Shown here piece after piece: positions 1-14,699 of a stretch of DNA of 64,000 nucleotides (within the stretch, counting starts at the first letter, position 1; the number at the start of each line of letters is the position of its first letter). The stretch is taken from contig NC_034014.1 in assembly GCF_000346465.2 (NCBI RefSeq), forward strand, positions 16,555,661-16,619,660, in the 5' to 3' direction. The position numbers were made by a program, and so were the translations under genes. Below the pieces are notes generated by a model. That model ran no database searches, was not told the origin of the DNA, and saw only the letters and a program-made list of their open reading frames with translations. The stretch is from Prunus persica (taxonomy: Eukaryota; Streptophyta; Magnoliopsida; Rosales; Rosaceae).

Positions 1-3000
1 CAATATCGATTGGTCCAAGAAATTAGACAATTCATGTTCGTACGAAGCTCGTTCTCTAATGGAGTGGTTGGAGTGTTGCATAGTTCTAGCCATTAGATTT
101 CACTCAAAACTCCCCAAATGACTCATCCCACAATATTGTGATGTTCCCCGAGTTTTGGACCTAATCCGATATCGATTGGTCCATGAAATTGGACAATTCA
201 GGTTCGTACGAAGTTCGTTCTGAAATGGAGTGGTTGGTGTATGGCATAGTTTTAGCCACTGGATTTCTCCAAATGACTCCTACCACAATAATATGATGTT
301 CCCCAAGTTTTGCACTCAATCCGATATCGACTGGTCTATGAAATCAGACAATTCAGACTCGTACGAAGTTTGTTTTGAAATGGAGTGGTTGGTGTATTTC
401 ATGGTTTTAGCCGTTGGATTTCACTCAAAACTAACAAATGACTCCTCCCACAATATTATGATGTTCCCCAAGTTTTGGACTCAATCCGATATCGATTGGT
501 CCTTGAAATCGGACAATTCAGGTTCGTACGAAGTTCGTTCTGAAATGGAGTGGTTGGTGTATTGCATAGTTCTAGAGATTGGATTTCATTCAAAACCCAC
601 CAAATGACTCCTCCCACCGTATTATGATGTTCCCCAAGTTTTTAGCTCGATCCGATATCGATTGGTCCATGAAATCAGACAATTCACGTTCGTACGAAGT
701 TCTTTCTGAAATGGAGTGGTTGGTGTATTGCATAGTTTTGTTAATTGGATATGGCTCAAAATTCACCAAATGACTCCTTCCATAACATTATGGTGTTCCC
801 CAAGTTTTGGACACAATCCAATATCAATTGGTCCACGAAATTGGACAATTCGTGTTCGTACGAAGTTCTTTATGAAATGGAGTGGTTGGTGTATTGACAG
901 GACCCGATCCTGAGTGGTTGGAGTGGTTGGTGTATTGCATAGTTTTAGCCAGTGGATTTCACTCAAAACTCACCAAATGACTCGTCCCACAACATTATCA
1001 TATTCGCCAAGTTTTGGACTCAATTCGATACCCATTGGTCCATGAAATTGGACAATTTAGGTTCGTACGAAGTTCTTTCTAAAATGGAGTGGTTGGTGTA
1101 CTCTATAGATGTAGCTAGTGGATTTCACTCAAAACTCACCAAATGACTCCTATCACAACATTATGATGTTCACCAAGTTTTGCACTCAATCCGATATCGA
1201 CTGGTCCATGAAATCAGACAATTCAGACTCGTACAAAGTTTGTTTTGAAATGGAGTGGTTGATGTATTGCATAGTTTTAGCCATTGGTTTTCACTCAAAA
1301 CTCAACAAATGACTCCTTCCACAACATTATGATGTTCTGAAGTTTTTGACTCAATCCGATATTGATTGGTCCATGAAATTGGACAATTCTGGTTCGTACG
1401 AATTTCGTTCAGAAATGGAGTGGTTGGTGTATTGCATAGTTCTAGAGATTGGATTTCACCCAAAACCCACAAAATGAGTCCTCCCACCATATTATGATGT
1501 TCCCCAAGTTTTTGGCTTAATCCGATATCGATTGGTCCATGAAATCGGACAATTCACTTTCGTACAAAGTTCTTTCTGAAATGGAGTGGTTGGTGTATTG
1601 CATAGTTTTGTCCATTGGATATCACTCAAAATTCACCAAATGAATCCTCCCACAACATTATGGTGTTCCCCAAGTTTTGGACTCAATTCAATATCAATTG
1701 GTCCACGAAATTGGACAATTCAGGTTCATACAAAGTTCTTTATGAAATGGAGTGGTTGGTGTATTGCATAGTTTTAGCAAGTGAATTTCACTCAAAACTC
1801 ACCAAATAACTCGTCCTACAACATTATCATGTTCGCCAAGTTTTGGACTTAATTCGATATCCATTGGTTCATGAAATTGGACAATTCAGGTTTGTACGAA
1901 GTTCTTTCTAAAATGGAGTGGTTGGTGTATTCTATAGATGTAGCTAGTGGATTTCACTCAAAACTCACCAAACGACTCCTACCACCACATTATGATGTTC
2001 CTCAAGTTTTGCACTCAATCCGATGTCGACTGGTCCATGAAATCGGACAATTCAGACTTGTACGAAGTTCGTTTTGAAATGGAGTGGTTGGTGTATTGCA
2101 TAGTTTTAGCCATTGGATTTCTCTCAAAACTCAACAAATGGCTCCTCCCACAACATTATGATGTTCCCGATGTTTTGGACTCAATCCGATATCGATTGGT
2201 CCATGAAATTGGACAATTCTGGTTTGTACGAAGTTCGTTCTGAAATGGAGTGGTCGGTGTATTGCATAGTTCTAGAGATTGGATTTCACCCAAAACCTAC
2301 CAAATGACTCCTCCCACCATATTATGATGTTCCCCAAGTTTTTGGCTCAATCCGATATCGATTGGTCTATGAAATCGGACAATTCACGTTCATACGAAGT
2401 TCTTTCTGAAGTGGAGTGGTTGGTGTATTGCATTATTTTGTCCATTGGATATCGTTCAAAATTCACCAAATGACGCCTCCCACAACAGTATGGTTTTCCC
2501 CGAGGTTTGGACTCAATGCGATATCAATTAGTCCACGAAATTGGACAATTCAGGATCGTACGAAATTCTTTATGAAATGGAGTGGTTGGTGTATTGCATA
2601 GTTTTAGCTAATGGATTTCACTCAAAACTCACCAAATGACTCATCCCACAACATTATCATGTTCGCCAAGTTTTGGACTCAATCCGATATCCCTTGGTCC
2701 ATGAAATTGGAAATTCTTTATGAAATGGAGTGGTTGGTGTATTACATAGTTCTAGAGATTGGATTTCACTAAAAACCCACCAAATGACTCCTTCCACCAT
2801 ATTATGATGTTCCCCAAGTTTTGGACTCAATCTGATATCGATTGGTCTGAGAAATTGGACAATTCATGTTCGTACGAAGTTAGTTCTCTAATGGAGTGGT
2901 TGGTGTGTTGCATAGTTTTAGCTATTTGATTTCACTCAAAACTCACCAAATGAGTCCTCCCACAACATTATGAAGTTCCCCACATTTTGGACCTAATCTG

Positions 3001-3120
3001 ATATCGATTGGTCCATGAAATTGGACAATTCAGGTTCAAACGAAGTTCGCTCTGAAATAGAGTGGTTGGTGTATTGCATAATTGTAGAGATTTGGTTTCA
3101 CTCAAAACCCATCAAATGAT
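1..3120. repeat. 167-bp satellite array, subfamily A
   Basis: This is a head-to-tail tandem array with a period of 166-167 bp, seen from the recurrence of the blocks GATATCGATTGGTCCATGAA and GTGTATTGCATAGTTTTAG. Subfamily A differs from the rest of the array at fixed positions: it has TTCCCCAAGTTTTGGACTC where the other has TTGACCAAGTTTTGGGCTC, TTGGTCCATGAA where the other has TTGGCCAATGAA, and TCTGAAATGGAGTGG where the other has CCGTAAATGGAGTGG. About 18-19 monomers are present and the array continues past the left edge of the window. Several monomers here are also truncated or rearranged, for example around 880-920 and 2700-2740. No gene is supported in this stretch. Confidence 0.95.
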
Positions 3121-5339
3121 TCCTGCCACCATATTATGAGGTTGACCAAGTTTTGAGCTCAATCCGATATCGATAGGCCAATGAAATTGGACTATTCACA
3201 TTCGTACGTTATTCGTTCTCTAAAGGTGTGGTTGGCGTATTTCATAGTTTCTGCAGTTGGATTTCACTGAAACTCAACAAATGACTCCTCCCGCCATATT
3301 GTGTTGTTGAAAAAGTTTTGAGCTCAATACGATATCGATAGGCCAATGAAATTTGATAATTCAAGTTCGTACAAAGTTTATTCTGTGAACGGAGGTGGTT
3401 GGTGTATTGCATAGTTTTAGCCTTTGGCACTCAAAACTCACCAAATGACTCCTCCCACCATATTATGGTGTTGACCAAGTTTTGGGCTCAATCAGTTATT
3501 AATTGGCAAATGAAATTGGACAACTCAAGTTCGTACGAAGTTCGTTCCGTAAATGGAGTGGTTGGTGTTTTGCGTAGTTTTAGCAATTACATTTCACTCA
3601 AAACTCTCCAAAGGACTCCTCCCACCATATTATGACCTTGACCAAGTTTTGAGCTCAATCTGTATCGATTGGCCAATGAAATCTGACAATACAAGTTCGT
3701 ACGAAGTTCGTTTTGTAAATGGAGTGGTTGGTGTATTGCATAGTTTTAGCCATTGGATTTCACTCAAAACTCACCAAATGACTCCTCCCACCTTATTATG
3801 ATGTTGACCAAGTTTTCGGCTCAATCTGATATCGATTGGCATGTGAAATTGGACAACTCAAGTTCGTACGAAGTTCGTTCTGTCACTGGAGTGGTTAGTG
3901 TTTTGCGTAGTTTTAGCGATTGGATTTCACTCAAAACTCTACAAATGACTCCTCCCACTATATTATGATGTTGACCAACTTTTGAGCTCAATCTGCGTCG
4001 ATTGGCAAATCAAATTTGACAATTCAAGTTCGTATAAAGTTTGTTTCGTAAATGGAGTGGTTGGTGTATTGCATAGTTTTACCCATTGGATTTCACTGAA
4101 AACTCACCAACTGACTCCTCCCACCACATTGTGATGTTGACCAAGTTTTGGGCTCAATCTGATATCGATAGGCCAATGAAATTTGATAATTCAAGTTCCT
4201 ACGAAGTTCGTTCCGTGAATGGAGTGGTTGGTGTATTGCATAGTTTTAGCCATTGGATTGCACTCAAAACTGACCAAATAACTCCTCCCACCATATTGTG
4301 ACGTTGACCAAGTCTTGAGCTCAATCTGATATCGATAGGCCAATGAAATTTGACAATTCAAGTTCGTACTAAGTTTGTTTCGTGAATGGAGTGGTCGGTG
4401 TATTGCATAGTTTTAGCCATTGGATTTCACTCAATACTCACCTAATGACTCTTCCCACCATATGATGACGTTGACCAGGTTTTGGGCTCAATCCGATATC
4501 GATTAGCCAATGAATTTGGACAATTCAAGTTCATGCGAAGTCGTTCCGTAAATGTTGTGGTTTCTTTATTGCATAGTTTTGGTGATTGGATTTCACTCCA
4601 AACTCACCAAATGACTCCTCCCACCTTATTATGATATTGTCCAAGTTTTGGGCTCAATCCGATATCGATTGGCATGTGAAATTGGACAATTCAAGTTCTA
4701 CGAAGTTCATTCTGTAATTGTAGTGGTTGGTATGTTACATAGTTTTGGCTATTGGATTTCACTCAAAACTCACCTAATAACTCCTCGCACCATATTGTGA
4801 TGTTGACCAAGTTTTGAGCTCAATCCAATATCGATAGGCCAATGAAATTTGATAATTCAAGTTCATACGAAGTTCGTTCCGTGAATGGAGTGGTTGGTGT
4901 ATTGCATAGTTTTTGCCATTGGATTTCACTCAACACTCACCCAATGACTCCTCTCACCATATTATGTGGTTGACCAAGTTTTCGGATCAATTCGATATCG
5001 ATTAGCCCATGAAATTGGACAATTCAAGTTCGTACGAAGTTCCTTCTGTAAATGGAGTGGTTGGTGCATTGCATTGTCTTAGCGATTGGATTTCAATCAA
5101 AACTCACCAAATGACTCCTGCCACCACATTGTGATGTTGGCCAAGTTTTGGGCTCAATTCGATATCGATTAGCGAACAAAATTAGACAATTCAAGTTCGT
5201 TGGAAATTCGTTCCACACATGGAGTGGTTGGTGTATTGCATAGTTTTAGCTATTGGATTTCACTCAAAATTGACCACTTGACTCCTCCCACCTTATCATG
5301 ATGTTGGCCAAGTTTTGGGCTCAATCCGATATTGATTAG

Positions 5340-6207
5340 CCAATGAAATTGGACAATTCAAGTTCTACGCAGTTCGTTGTGTAAATGGAGTGGTTGGTGT
5401 GTTGCATAGTTTTAGCCATTGGATTTCAATCAAAACTCACCAATGAAATTGGACGATTCCAGTTCGTACGAAGCTCGTTCCATAAATAAAGCGGTTGGTG
5501 TATTTCATAGTTTTCGCCAATTGATTTCACTCAAAACTCACCGAATGAGTCATCTCGTTATATTATGATGTTGACCAAGTTTTGGGCTCCATCCGATATC
5601 GATTGGCCAATGAAATTGGACAATTCAAGTTCGTACGAAGTTCGTTCCGTAAATGTAGTGGTTGGTGTATTGCATAGTTTTGGTGATTCGATTTCACTCA
5701 AAACTGACCAAATGACACCTCCCACCTTATTATGATGTTGACCAAGTTTTTGGCTCAATCCGATATCAATTGGCCAATGAAATTGGACAATTCAAGTTCT
5801 ACGCAGTTCGTTGTGTAAATGGAGTGGTTGGTGTGTTGCATAGTTTTAGCCATTGGATTTCAATCAAAACTCACCAATGAAATTGGACGATTCAAGTTCG
5901 TACGAAGATCGTTCCATAAATAAAGCAGTTGGTGTATTTCATAGTTTTCGCCAATTGATTTCACTCAAAACTCACCGAATGAGTCATCTCGTTATATTAT
6001 GATGTTGACCAAGTTTTGGGCTCCATCCGATATCGATTGGCCAATGAAATTGGACAATTCAAGTTCGTACGAAGTTCGTTCCGTAAATGTAGTGGTTGGT
6101 GTATTGCATAGTTTTGGTGATTCGATTTCACTCAAAACTGACCAAATGACACCTCCCACCTTATTATGATGTTGACCAAGTTTTTGGCTCAATCCGATAT
6201 CAATTGG
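5340..6207. repeat. 434-bp higher-order duplication in satellite
   Basis: Two adjacent, nearly identical copies lie at about 5340-5773 and 5774-6207. Each is two and a half monomers long and contains a truncated monomer in which TCACC joins directly to AATGAAATTGGACGATTC, losing about 67 bp. The copies share rare variants such as GTATTTCATAGTTTTCGCC and TTCTACGCAGTTCGTTGTG. The length of 434 equals three monomers minus that deletion. Boundaries were set by eye. Confidence 0.85.
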
Positions 6208-7599
6208 CCAATGAAATTGGACAATTCAAGTTCGTACGAAGTTCGTTCTGTAAATGTAGTGGTTGGTGTATATTGCAAAATTTTAGCCTTTGGATTTCAT
6301 ACCAAACTCACCAAATGACTCGTCCCACCTTATTACGATGTTGACCAAGTTTTGGGCTCAATCCGATATCGATTGGCCAATGAAATTGGACAATTCAATT
6401 TCGTACGAAGTTCGTTCCGTAAATGTAGTGGTTGGTTGGTGATTGGATTTCACTCAAAACTCACAACATGACTCCTCCCACCTTATTATGTTGTTGACCA
6501 TGTTTTGGGCTCTATCCAATATCGATTAGCCAAAGAAATTGGACAATTGAAGTTCGTACGAAGTTCATTCCGTAAATGTAGTGGTTGGTGTATTGCATAG
6601 TTTTGGAGATTTTATTTCACTCCAAACTCACCAGATAACTCCTCCCACCTTATTATAATGTTGACCAGGTTTTAGGCTCAATCCGATATCGATAGGCCAA
6701 TGAAATTTGACAATTGAAGTTCGTACGAAGTTCGTTTCCTAACTAGAATGGTTAGTATATTGCATAGTTTTAGCCATTCGATTCCACTCAAAACTCACCT
6801 AATGACTCATCCCACCATATTATGATGTTGACCAAGCTTTGGGCTTAATCCGATATCGAATGACCAATGAAATTGGACAATTCAAGTTTTACGAAGTTCA
6901 TTCCGTAAATGTAGTGCTTGGTGTATTGCATAGTTTTAGCCATTAGATTTCACTCAAAACGCACCAAATGACAACTCCCACCATATTATAGGGTTGGCCT
7001 AGATTTGGGCTCAATCCGATATCGATTGGCGAATGAAATTGGACAATTCATGTTCTACGAAGTTCGTTCTATAAATGGAGTGGTTGGTGTATTGCATTGT
7101 TTTAGCCATTGGATTTCACTCACAACTCACCAAATGACTCATCCCTCCACATTGTGATGTTTACCAAGTTTTGGGCTCAATTCGTTATCGATTGGCCAAC
7201 GAAATTAGACAATTCAAGTTCGTTGGAAATTCGTTCCACACATGGAGTGGTTGGTGTATTGCATAGTTTTAGTGATTGGATTTCACTCAAAACTCACCAA
7301 ATGACTCTTCCCACCATATTATGACGTTGACCAAGTTCTGAGCTCAATCCGATATCGACAGGCCAATGAAATTAGACTATACAAGTTCGTACAAAGTTCG
7401 TTCCGTGAATGGAGTGGTTGGTGTACTGCGTAGTTTTAGCTACTGGATTTCACTCAAAACTCACCAAATGATTCCTCCAACCTTATTATGATGTTGACCA
7501 AGTTTTGGGCCCAATCCGACATCGATAGGCCAATGAAATTTGACAATTCAAGTTCGTACGAAGTGCGTTTCGTAAATGGAGTGGTTGGTGTATTACATA

Positions 7600-9990
7600 G
7601 TTTTAACCATTGGATTTCACTCAATACTCACCTAATGACTCATCCCACCATATGATGAGGTTGACCATGTTTTGGGCGCAATCCGATATTGATTGGCCAA
7701 TGAAATTGGACAATTCAAGTTCATACGATGTTTGTTCCGTAAATGTAGTAGTTAGTGTCTGGCATAGTTTTGGTGACTGGATTTAACTCAAAACTCACAA
7801 AATGACTCCTCCCACCTGATTATCAAGTTGACCAAGTTTTGGGCTCAATCCGATATCGATTGGTAAGTGAAATTGGACAATTCAAGTTCTAAAAAGTTCA
7901 TTCTGTAAATGTAGTGGTTGTTGTATTGCATAGTTTTGGTCATTGGATTTCGCTCAAAACTCACCTAGTGACTCCTCGCACCATATTATGATGTTGACCA
8001 AGTTTTGGGCTCAATCCGATATCGATTGGCCAATGAAATTGGACAATTGAAGTTCTACGTAGTTCGTTCTGTAAATGGAGTGGTTGGTGTATTGCATAGT
8101 TTTAGCCATTCGATTTCACTCAACACTCACCTAATGACTCCTCCCACCATATTATGATGTTGACCAACTTTTGGGCTCAACCCGAAATTGATTGGCCAAT
8201 GAAATTGAAAAACTCAAGTTCATACGAAGTTCGTTCCGTAAATGTTGTGGTTGGTTTATTGCATAGTTTTGGTGATTGGTTTCACTCCAAACTCACCAAA
8301 TGACTCCTCCCACCTTATTATGATGTTGACCAAGGTTTGGGCTCAATCCGATATCGATAAGCCAATGAAATTTCACAATTCAACGTCGTACAAAGTTCGT
8401 GTCGTAAATGGAGTGGTTGGTGTATGGCATAGTTTTAGCCTTTGGATTTCATACCAAACTCACCAAATGACTCGTCCCACCTTATTACGATGTTGACCAA
8501 GTTTTGGGCTCAATCCAATATCGATTGCCCAATGAAATTGGACAATTCAAGTTCATACGAAGTTCGTTTCGCAAATGTAGTGGTTGGTGTATTGCACAGT
8601 TTTGGAAATTGGATTTCAATCAAAACTCACCAGATGACTCCTCCCACTTTATTATAATGTTGACCAGGTTTTCGGCTCAATCTGATATCGATAGGCCAAT
8701 GAAATTTGACAATTCAAGTTCGTACGAAGTTCGTTTCCTAACTAGAATGGTTAGTATATTGCATAGATTTTGCCATTGGATTCCACTCAAAACTCACCTA
8801 ATGACTCCTCCCACCATATTATGATGCTGACCAAGCTTTGGGCTTAATCCGATATCGATTGGCCAATGAAATTGGACAATTCAAGTTCTACGAAGTTCAT
8901 TCCGTAAATGTAGTGCTTGGTGTATTGCATAGTTTTAGCCATTAGATTTCACTCAAAAAGCACCAAATGACAACACCCACCATATTGTGATGTTGACCTA
9001 GTTTTGGGCTCAATCCGATATCGATTGGCGAATGAAATTGGACAATTTAAGTTCTACGAAGTTCGTTCTGTAAATGGAGGGGTTTGTGTATTGCATAGTT
9101 TTAGCCATTGGATTTCACTCAATACTCACCTAATGACTCCTCCCACCAGATGATGAGGTTGACCATGTTTTGGGCGCAATCCGATATCGATTGGCCAATG
9201 AAATTGGACAATTCAAGTTCATACGATGTTCGTTTCGTAAATCTAGTAGTTGGTGTCTTGCATAGTTTTGGTCACTGGATTTAACTCAAAACTCACAAAA
9301 TGACTCCTCCCACCTTATTATCATGTTGACCAAGTTTTGGGCTCAATCCGATATCGATTGGTAAGTGAAATTGGACAATTCAAGTTCTACAAAGTTCATT
9401 CTGTAAATGTAGTGGTTGGTGTATTGCATAGTTTTGGTCATTGGATTTCACTCAAAACTCACCTAGTGACTCCTCGCACCATATTATGATGTGACCAAGT
9501 TTTGGACTCAATCCGATATCGATTGGCCAATGAAATTGGGCAATTCAAGTTCTACGTAGTTCGTTCTGTAAATGGAGTGGTTGGTGTACTGCATAGTTTT
9601 AGCCATTCGATTTCACTCAACACTCACCTAATGACTCCTCCCACCATATTAAGATGTTGACCAAGTTTTGGGCTCAATTCGAAATTGATTGGCCAATTAA
9701 ATTGGAAAACTCAAGTTTATACGAAGTTCGTTCCATAAATGTTGTGGTTGGTTTATTGCATATTTTTGGTGATTGGTTTCACTCCAAATTCACCAAATGA
9801 CTCCTCCCACCTTATTATGATGTTGACCAAGGTTTGGGCTCAATCCGATATCGATAGGCCAATGAAATTTGACAATTCAAGGTCATACGAAGTTCGTGTC
9901 GTAAATGGAGTGGTTGGTGTATTGCATAGTTTTAGCCATTGGATTTCACTCAAAACTCACCTATTGACTCCTCCCACCATATTATGTGGT
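7600..9990. repeat. 9-monomer duplication (offset about 1497 bp)
   Basis: Monomers from about 7600 to 8490 recur from about 9100 to 9990, with the same unusual variants in the same order: a CCATATGATGAGGTTGACCA type, then a GGTAAGTGAAATTGG type, then one with TTGGTGATTGGTTTCACTCC. The offset is 1497-1498 bp, close to nine monomers. Divergence between copies is visibly higher than in the 1932-bp pair, so this looks like an older event. The edges are approximate. Confidence 0.7.
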
Positions 9991-10659
9991 TGACCAAGTT
10001 TTGGGATCAATCCGATATCGATTGGCCAATGGGATTGCACAATTCAAGTTCGTACGAAGTTCCTTCTATAAATGGAGTGGTTGGTGTATTGCATTGTCTT
10101 AGCGATTGGATTTCACTCAAAACTCACGAAATGACTCCTCGCACCATATTTTGACGTTGACCAAGTTTGGAGCTCAATCCGATATCGATAGGCCAATGAA
10201 ATTTGACAATTCAAGTTCGTACAATATTCATTCCGTGAATGGAGTGGTTGGTGTATTGCATAGTTTCGCAATTGGAATTCACTCAAAACTGACCTATTGA
10301 CTCCTCCCACCATATTATGTGGTTGACCAAGTTTTGGGATCAATCCGATATCGATTGGGCAATGAAATTGGACAATTCAAGTTCGTACAAAGTTCCTTCT
10401 GTGAATGGAGTGGTTGTTGTATTGCATTGTCTTAAAGATAGGATTTCACTCAAACCACACCAAATGACTCCTGCAACTACATAATGACGTTGACCAAGTT
10501 TTGAGCTCAATCCGATATCGATAGGCCAATGAAATTTGACAATTCAAGTTCGTACAAAGTTCATTCCGTGAATGGAGTGGGTGGTGTATTGCATAGTTTT
10601 AGCCATTGGATTTCACCAAAAACTCACCAACTAACTCCTCCCACCATATTATGATGTTG

Positions 10660-13600
10660 ACCAAGTTTTGGGCTCAATTCGATATCGATTGGCCAGCGAA
10701 ATTGGACAATTCAAGTTCGTTGGAAATTCATTCCATAAATGGAGTGGTTGGTGTATTGCATAGTTTTAGACATTGGATTTCACTCAAAACTCACCAAATG
10801 ACTCCTCCCACCATATTATGATGTTGACCATGTTTTGGGCTCAATCCGATATTGAATGGCCAATGAAATTGGCCAATTCAAGTTTGACGAGGTTCGTTCC
10901 GTAAATGGAGTGGTTTGTGTATTGCATAGTTTTAGCCACCGGATTTCACTCAAAACTCACTAAATGACTCCTCCAACCTTATTATGATGTTGACCAAGTT
11001 TTATGCTCAATCCGACACCGATTAGCCAATGAAATTGGACAATTCAAGTTCTACGAAATTCTTTCTGTATTTGGAGTGGTTGGTGTATTGCATAGTGTTG
11101 GAGATTGGATTTCACTCAAAACTCACCAGATGACTCCTCCTACCTTATTATGATGTTGACCAAGTTTTCGGCTCATCTGATATCGATTCAATAATGAAAT
11201 TGGACAATTGAAGTTCATACGAAGTTCGTTACGTAAATGGAGTGGTTGGTGTATTGCATAGTTTTGGGGATTGGATTTCACTCAAAACTCACCAAATGAC
11301 TCTTCCCGCCTTATTATGATGTTGACCAAGTTTTGGGCTCCATCTGATATCGATTGGCCATTGAAATCGAACAATTCAAGTTCTACGCAGTTCGTTTTGT
11401 AAATGGAGTGATTGGTGTATTGCATAGTTTTAGGCATTGGATTTCAATCAAAACTCACCAATGAAATTGGACGATTCAAGTTCGTAGGAAGTTCGTTCTA
11501 TAAATAAAGTGGTTGGTGTATTTCATAGTTTTAGCCATTGGATTTCACTCAAAACTCCCCAAACGACTCATCCCGCTATGTGATGATGTTGACCAAGTTT
11601 TGGGCTTAATCCGATATCGATTAGCCAATGAAATTGGACAATTCAAGTTCGTACGACATTCATTCCATAAATGTAGTGGTTGGTGTACTGCTTAGTTTTG
11701 GTGGTTCGATTTCACTCAAAACTCACCAAATGACTCCTCCCACCTTATTAGGATGTTGACCAAGTTTTTAGCTCAATCCGATATCGATAGGCCAACGATA
11801 TTTCACAATTCAAGTTCGTACAAAGTTCGTTTTGTAAATGTAGTGGTTGGTGTATTGCATAGTTTTGGCCTTTGGATTTCATACCAAACTGCCCAAATGA
11901 CTCCTCCCACCTTATTATGATGTTGACCAAGTTTTGGGCTCAAGCCGAGATCGATTGGCCAATGAAATTGGACAATTCAAGTTCATACGAAGTTCGTTCC
12001 GTAAATGTTGTGGTTGTTGTATTGCATAGTTTTGGTGATTGAATTTCACTCAAAACTTACCACATGAATCCTCCCACCCTATTTTGTTGTTGACCAAGTT
12101 TTGGGCTCTATCCAATATCGATTAGCCAATGAAATTGGACAATTCAAGTTCGTACGAAGTTGGTTCCGTAAATATAGTGGTTGGTGTAATGCATAGTTTT
12201 GGAGATTGGATTTCACTCAAAATTCACCAGATGACTCCTCCCACCTTTTTATGATGTTGACCAGGTTCTGGGCTCAATCCAATATCGATAGGCCAATGAA
12301 ATTTGACAATTCAAGTTCTTACGAAGTTTGTTTCGTAACTAGAATGGTTAGTATCTTGCATAGTTTTACCATTGGATTCCACTCAAAACTCACCTAATGA
12401 CTCCTCTCACCATATTATGATGTTGACCAAGCTTTGGGCTTAATCCGATATCGATTGGCCAATGAAATTGGACAATTCAAGTTCTACGAAGTTCGTTCCA
12501 TAAATGCAGTGGTTGGTGTATTGCATAATTGTAGCCATTGAATTTCACTCAAAACTGACCAAATGACTCCTCCCACCATATTATGAGGTTAACCAAGTTT
12601 TGGGCTCAATTCGATATCGATTGGCCAGCGAAATTGGACAATTCAAGTTCGTTGGAAATTCATTCCATAAATGGAGTGGTTGGTGTATTGCATAGTTTTA
12701 GCCATTGGATTTCACTCCAAACTCACCAAATGACTCCTCCCACCATATTATGATGTTGACCATGTTTTGGGCTCAATCCGATATTGATTGGCCAATGAAA
12801 TTGGCCAATTCAAGTTTGACGAGGTTCGTTCCGTAAATGGAGTGGTTTGTGTATTGCATAGTTTTAGCCACCTGATTTCACTCAAAACTCACTAAATGAC
12901 TCCTCCAACCTTATTATGATGTTGGCCAAGTTTTATGCTCAATCCGACACCGATTAGCCAATGAAATTGGACAATTCAAGTTCCACGAAATTCGTTCTGT
13001 ATTTGGAGTGGTTAGTGTATTGCATAGTTTTGGAGATTGGATTTCACTCAAAACTCACCAGATGACTCCTCCTACCTTATTATGATGTTGACCAAGTTTT
13101 CGGCTCATCTGATATCGATTCAATAATGAAATTGGACAATTGAAGTTCATACGAAGTTCGTTACGTAAATGGAGTGGTTGGTGTATTGCATAGTTTTGGG
13201 GATTGGATTTCACTCAAAACTCACCAAATGACTCTTCCCGCCTTATTATGATGTTGACCAAGTTTTGGGCTCCATCTGATATCGATTGGCCATTGAAATC
13301 GAACAATTCAAGTTCTACGCAGTTCGTTTTGTAAATGGAGTGATTGGTGTATTGCATAGTTTTAGGCATTGGATTTCAATCAAAACTCACCAATGAAATT
13401 GGACGATTCAAGTTCGTAGGAAGTTCGTTCTGTAAATAAAGTGGTTGGTGTATTTCATAGTTTTAGCCATTGGATTTCACTCAAAACTCCCCAAACGACT
13501 CATCCCGCTATGTGATGATGTTGACCAAGTTTTGGGCTTAATCCGATATCGATTAGCCAATGAAATTGGACAATTCAAGTTCGTACGACGTTCATTCCAT

Positions 13601-14523
13601 AAATGTAGTGGTTGGTGTACTGCTTAGTTTTGGTGGTTCGATTTCACTCAAAACTCACCAAATGACTCCTCCCACCTTATTAGGATGTTGACCAAGTTTT
13701 TAGCTCAATCCGATATCGATAGGCCAACGATATTTCACAATTCAAGTTCGTACAAAGTTCGTTTTGTAAATGTAGTGGTTGGTGTATTGCATAGTTTTGG
13801 CCTTTGGATTTCATACCAAACTGACCAAATGACTCCTCCCACCTTATTATGATGTTGACCAAGTTTTGGGCTCAAGCCGAGATCGATTGGCCAATGAAAT
13901 TGGACAATTCAAGTTCATACGAAGTTCGTTCCGTAAATGTTGTGGTTGGTGTATTACATAGTTTTGGTGATTGAATTTCACTCAAAACTTACCACATGAA
14001 TCCTCCCACCCTATTTTGTTGTTGACCAAGTTTTGGGCTCTATCCAATATCGATTAGCCAATGAAATTGGACAATTCAAGTTCGTACGAAGTTGGTTCCG
14101 TAAATATAGTGGTTGGTGTAATGCATAGTTTTGGAGATTGGATTTCACTCAAAATTCACCAGATGACTCCTCCCACCTTTTTATGATGTTGACCAGGTTC
14201 TGGGCTCAATCCAATATCGATAGGCCAATGAAATTTGACAATTCAAGTTCTTACAAAGTTTGTTTCGTAACTAGAATGGTTAGTATCTTGCATAGTTTTA
14301 CCATTGGATTCAACTCAAAACTCACCTAATGACTCCTCTCACCATATTATGATGTTGACCAAGCTTTGGGCTTAATCCGATATCGATTGGCCAATGAAAT
14401 TGGACAATTCAAGTTCTACGAAGTTCGTTCCATAAATGCAGTGGTTGGTGTATTGCATAATTGTAGCCATTGGATTTCACTCAAAACTCACAAAATGACT
14501 CCTCCCACCATATTATGAGGTTA
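10660..14523. repeat. 1932-bp higher-order repeat, two tandem copies
   Basis: Copy 1 (about 10660-12591) and copy 2 (about 12592-14523) run side by side with only scattered single-base differences over nearly two kilobases. Diagnostic variants recur exactly 1932 bp apart, for example GGCCAGCGAAATTGG at 10691 and 12623, and GTAACTAGAATGGTTAG near 12326 and 14258. The unit is twelve monomers minus about 70 bp, because it contains a truncated monomer of the same type as in the 434-bp repeat. This is the youngest-looking amplification in the array. Ends were placed by eye. Confidence 0.88.
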
Positions 14524-14699
14524 ACCAAGTTTTAGGCTCAATCCGATATCGATTGGCCAACGAAATTGGACAATTCAAGTTCATTGGAAATTCATTCCAC
14601 AAATGGAGTGGTTGTTGTATTGCAGAGTTTTAGCCACTGGATTTCACTTAAAACTCACCAAATGACTCCTCCCACCATATTATGATGTTGACCAAGTTT

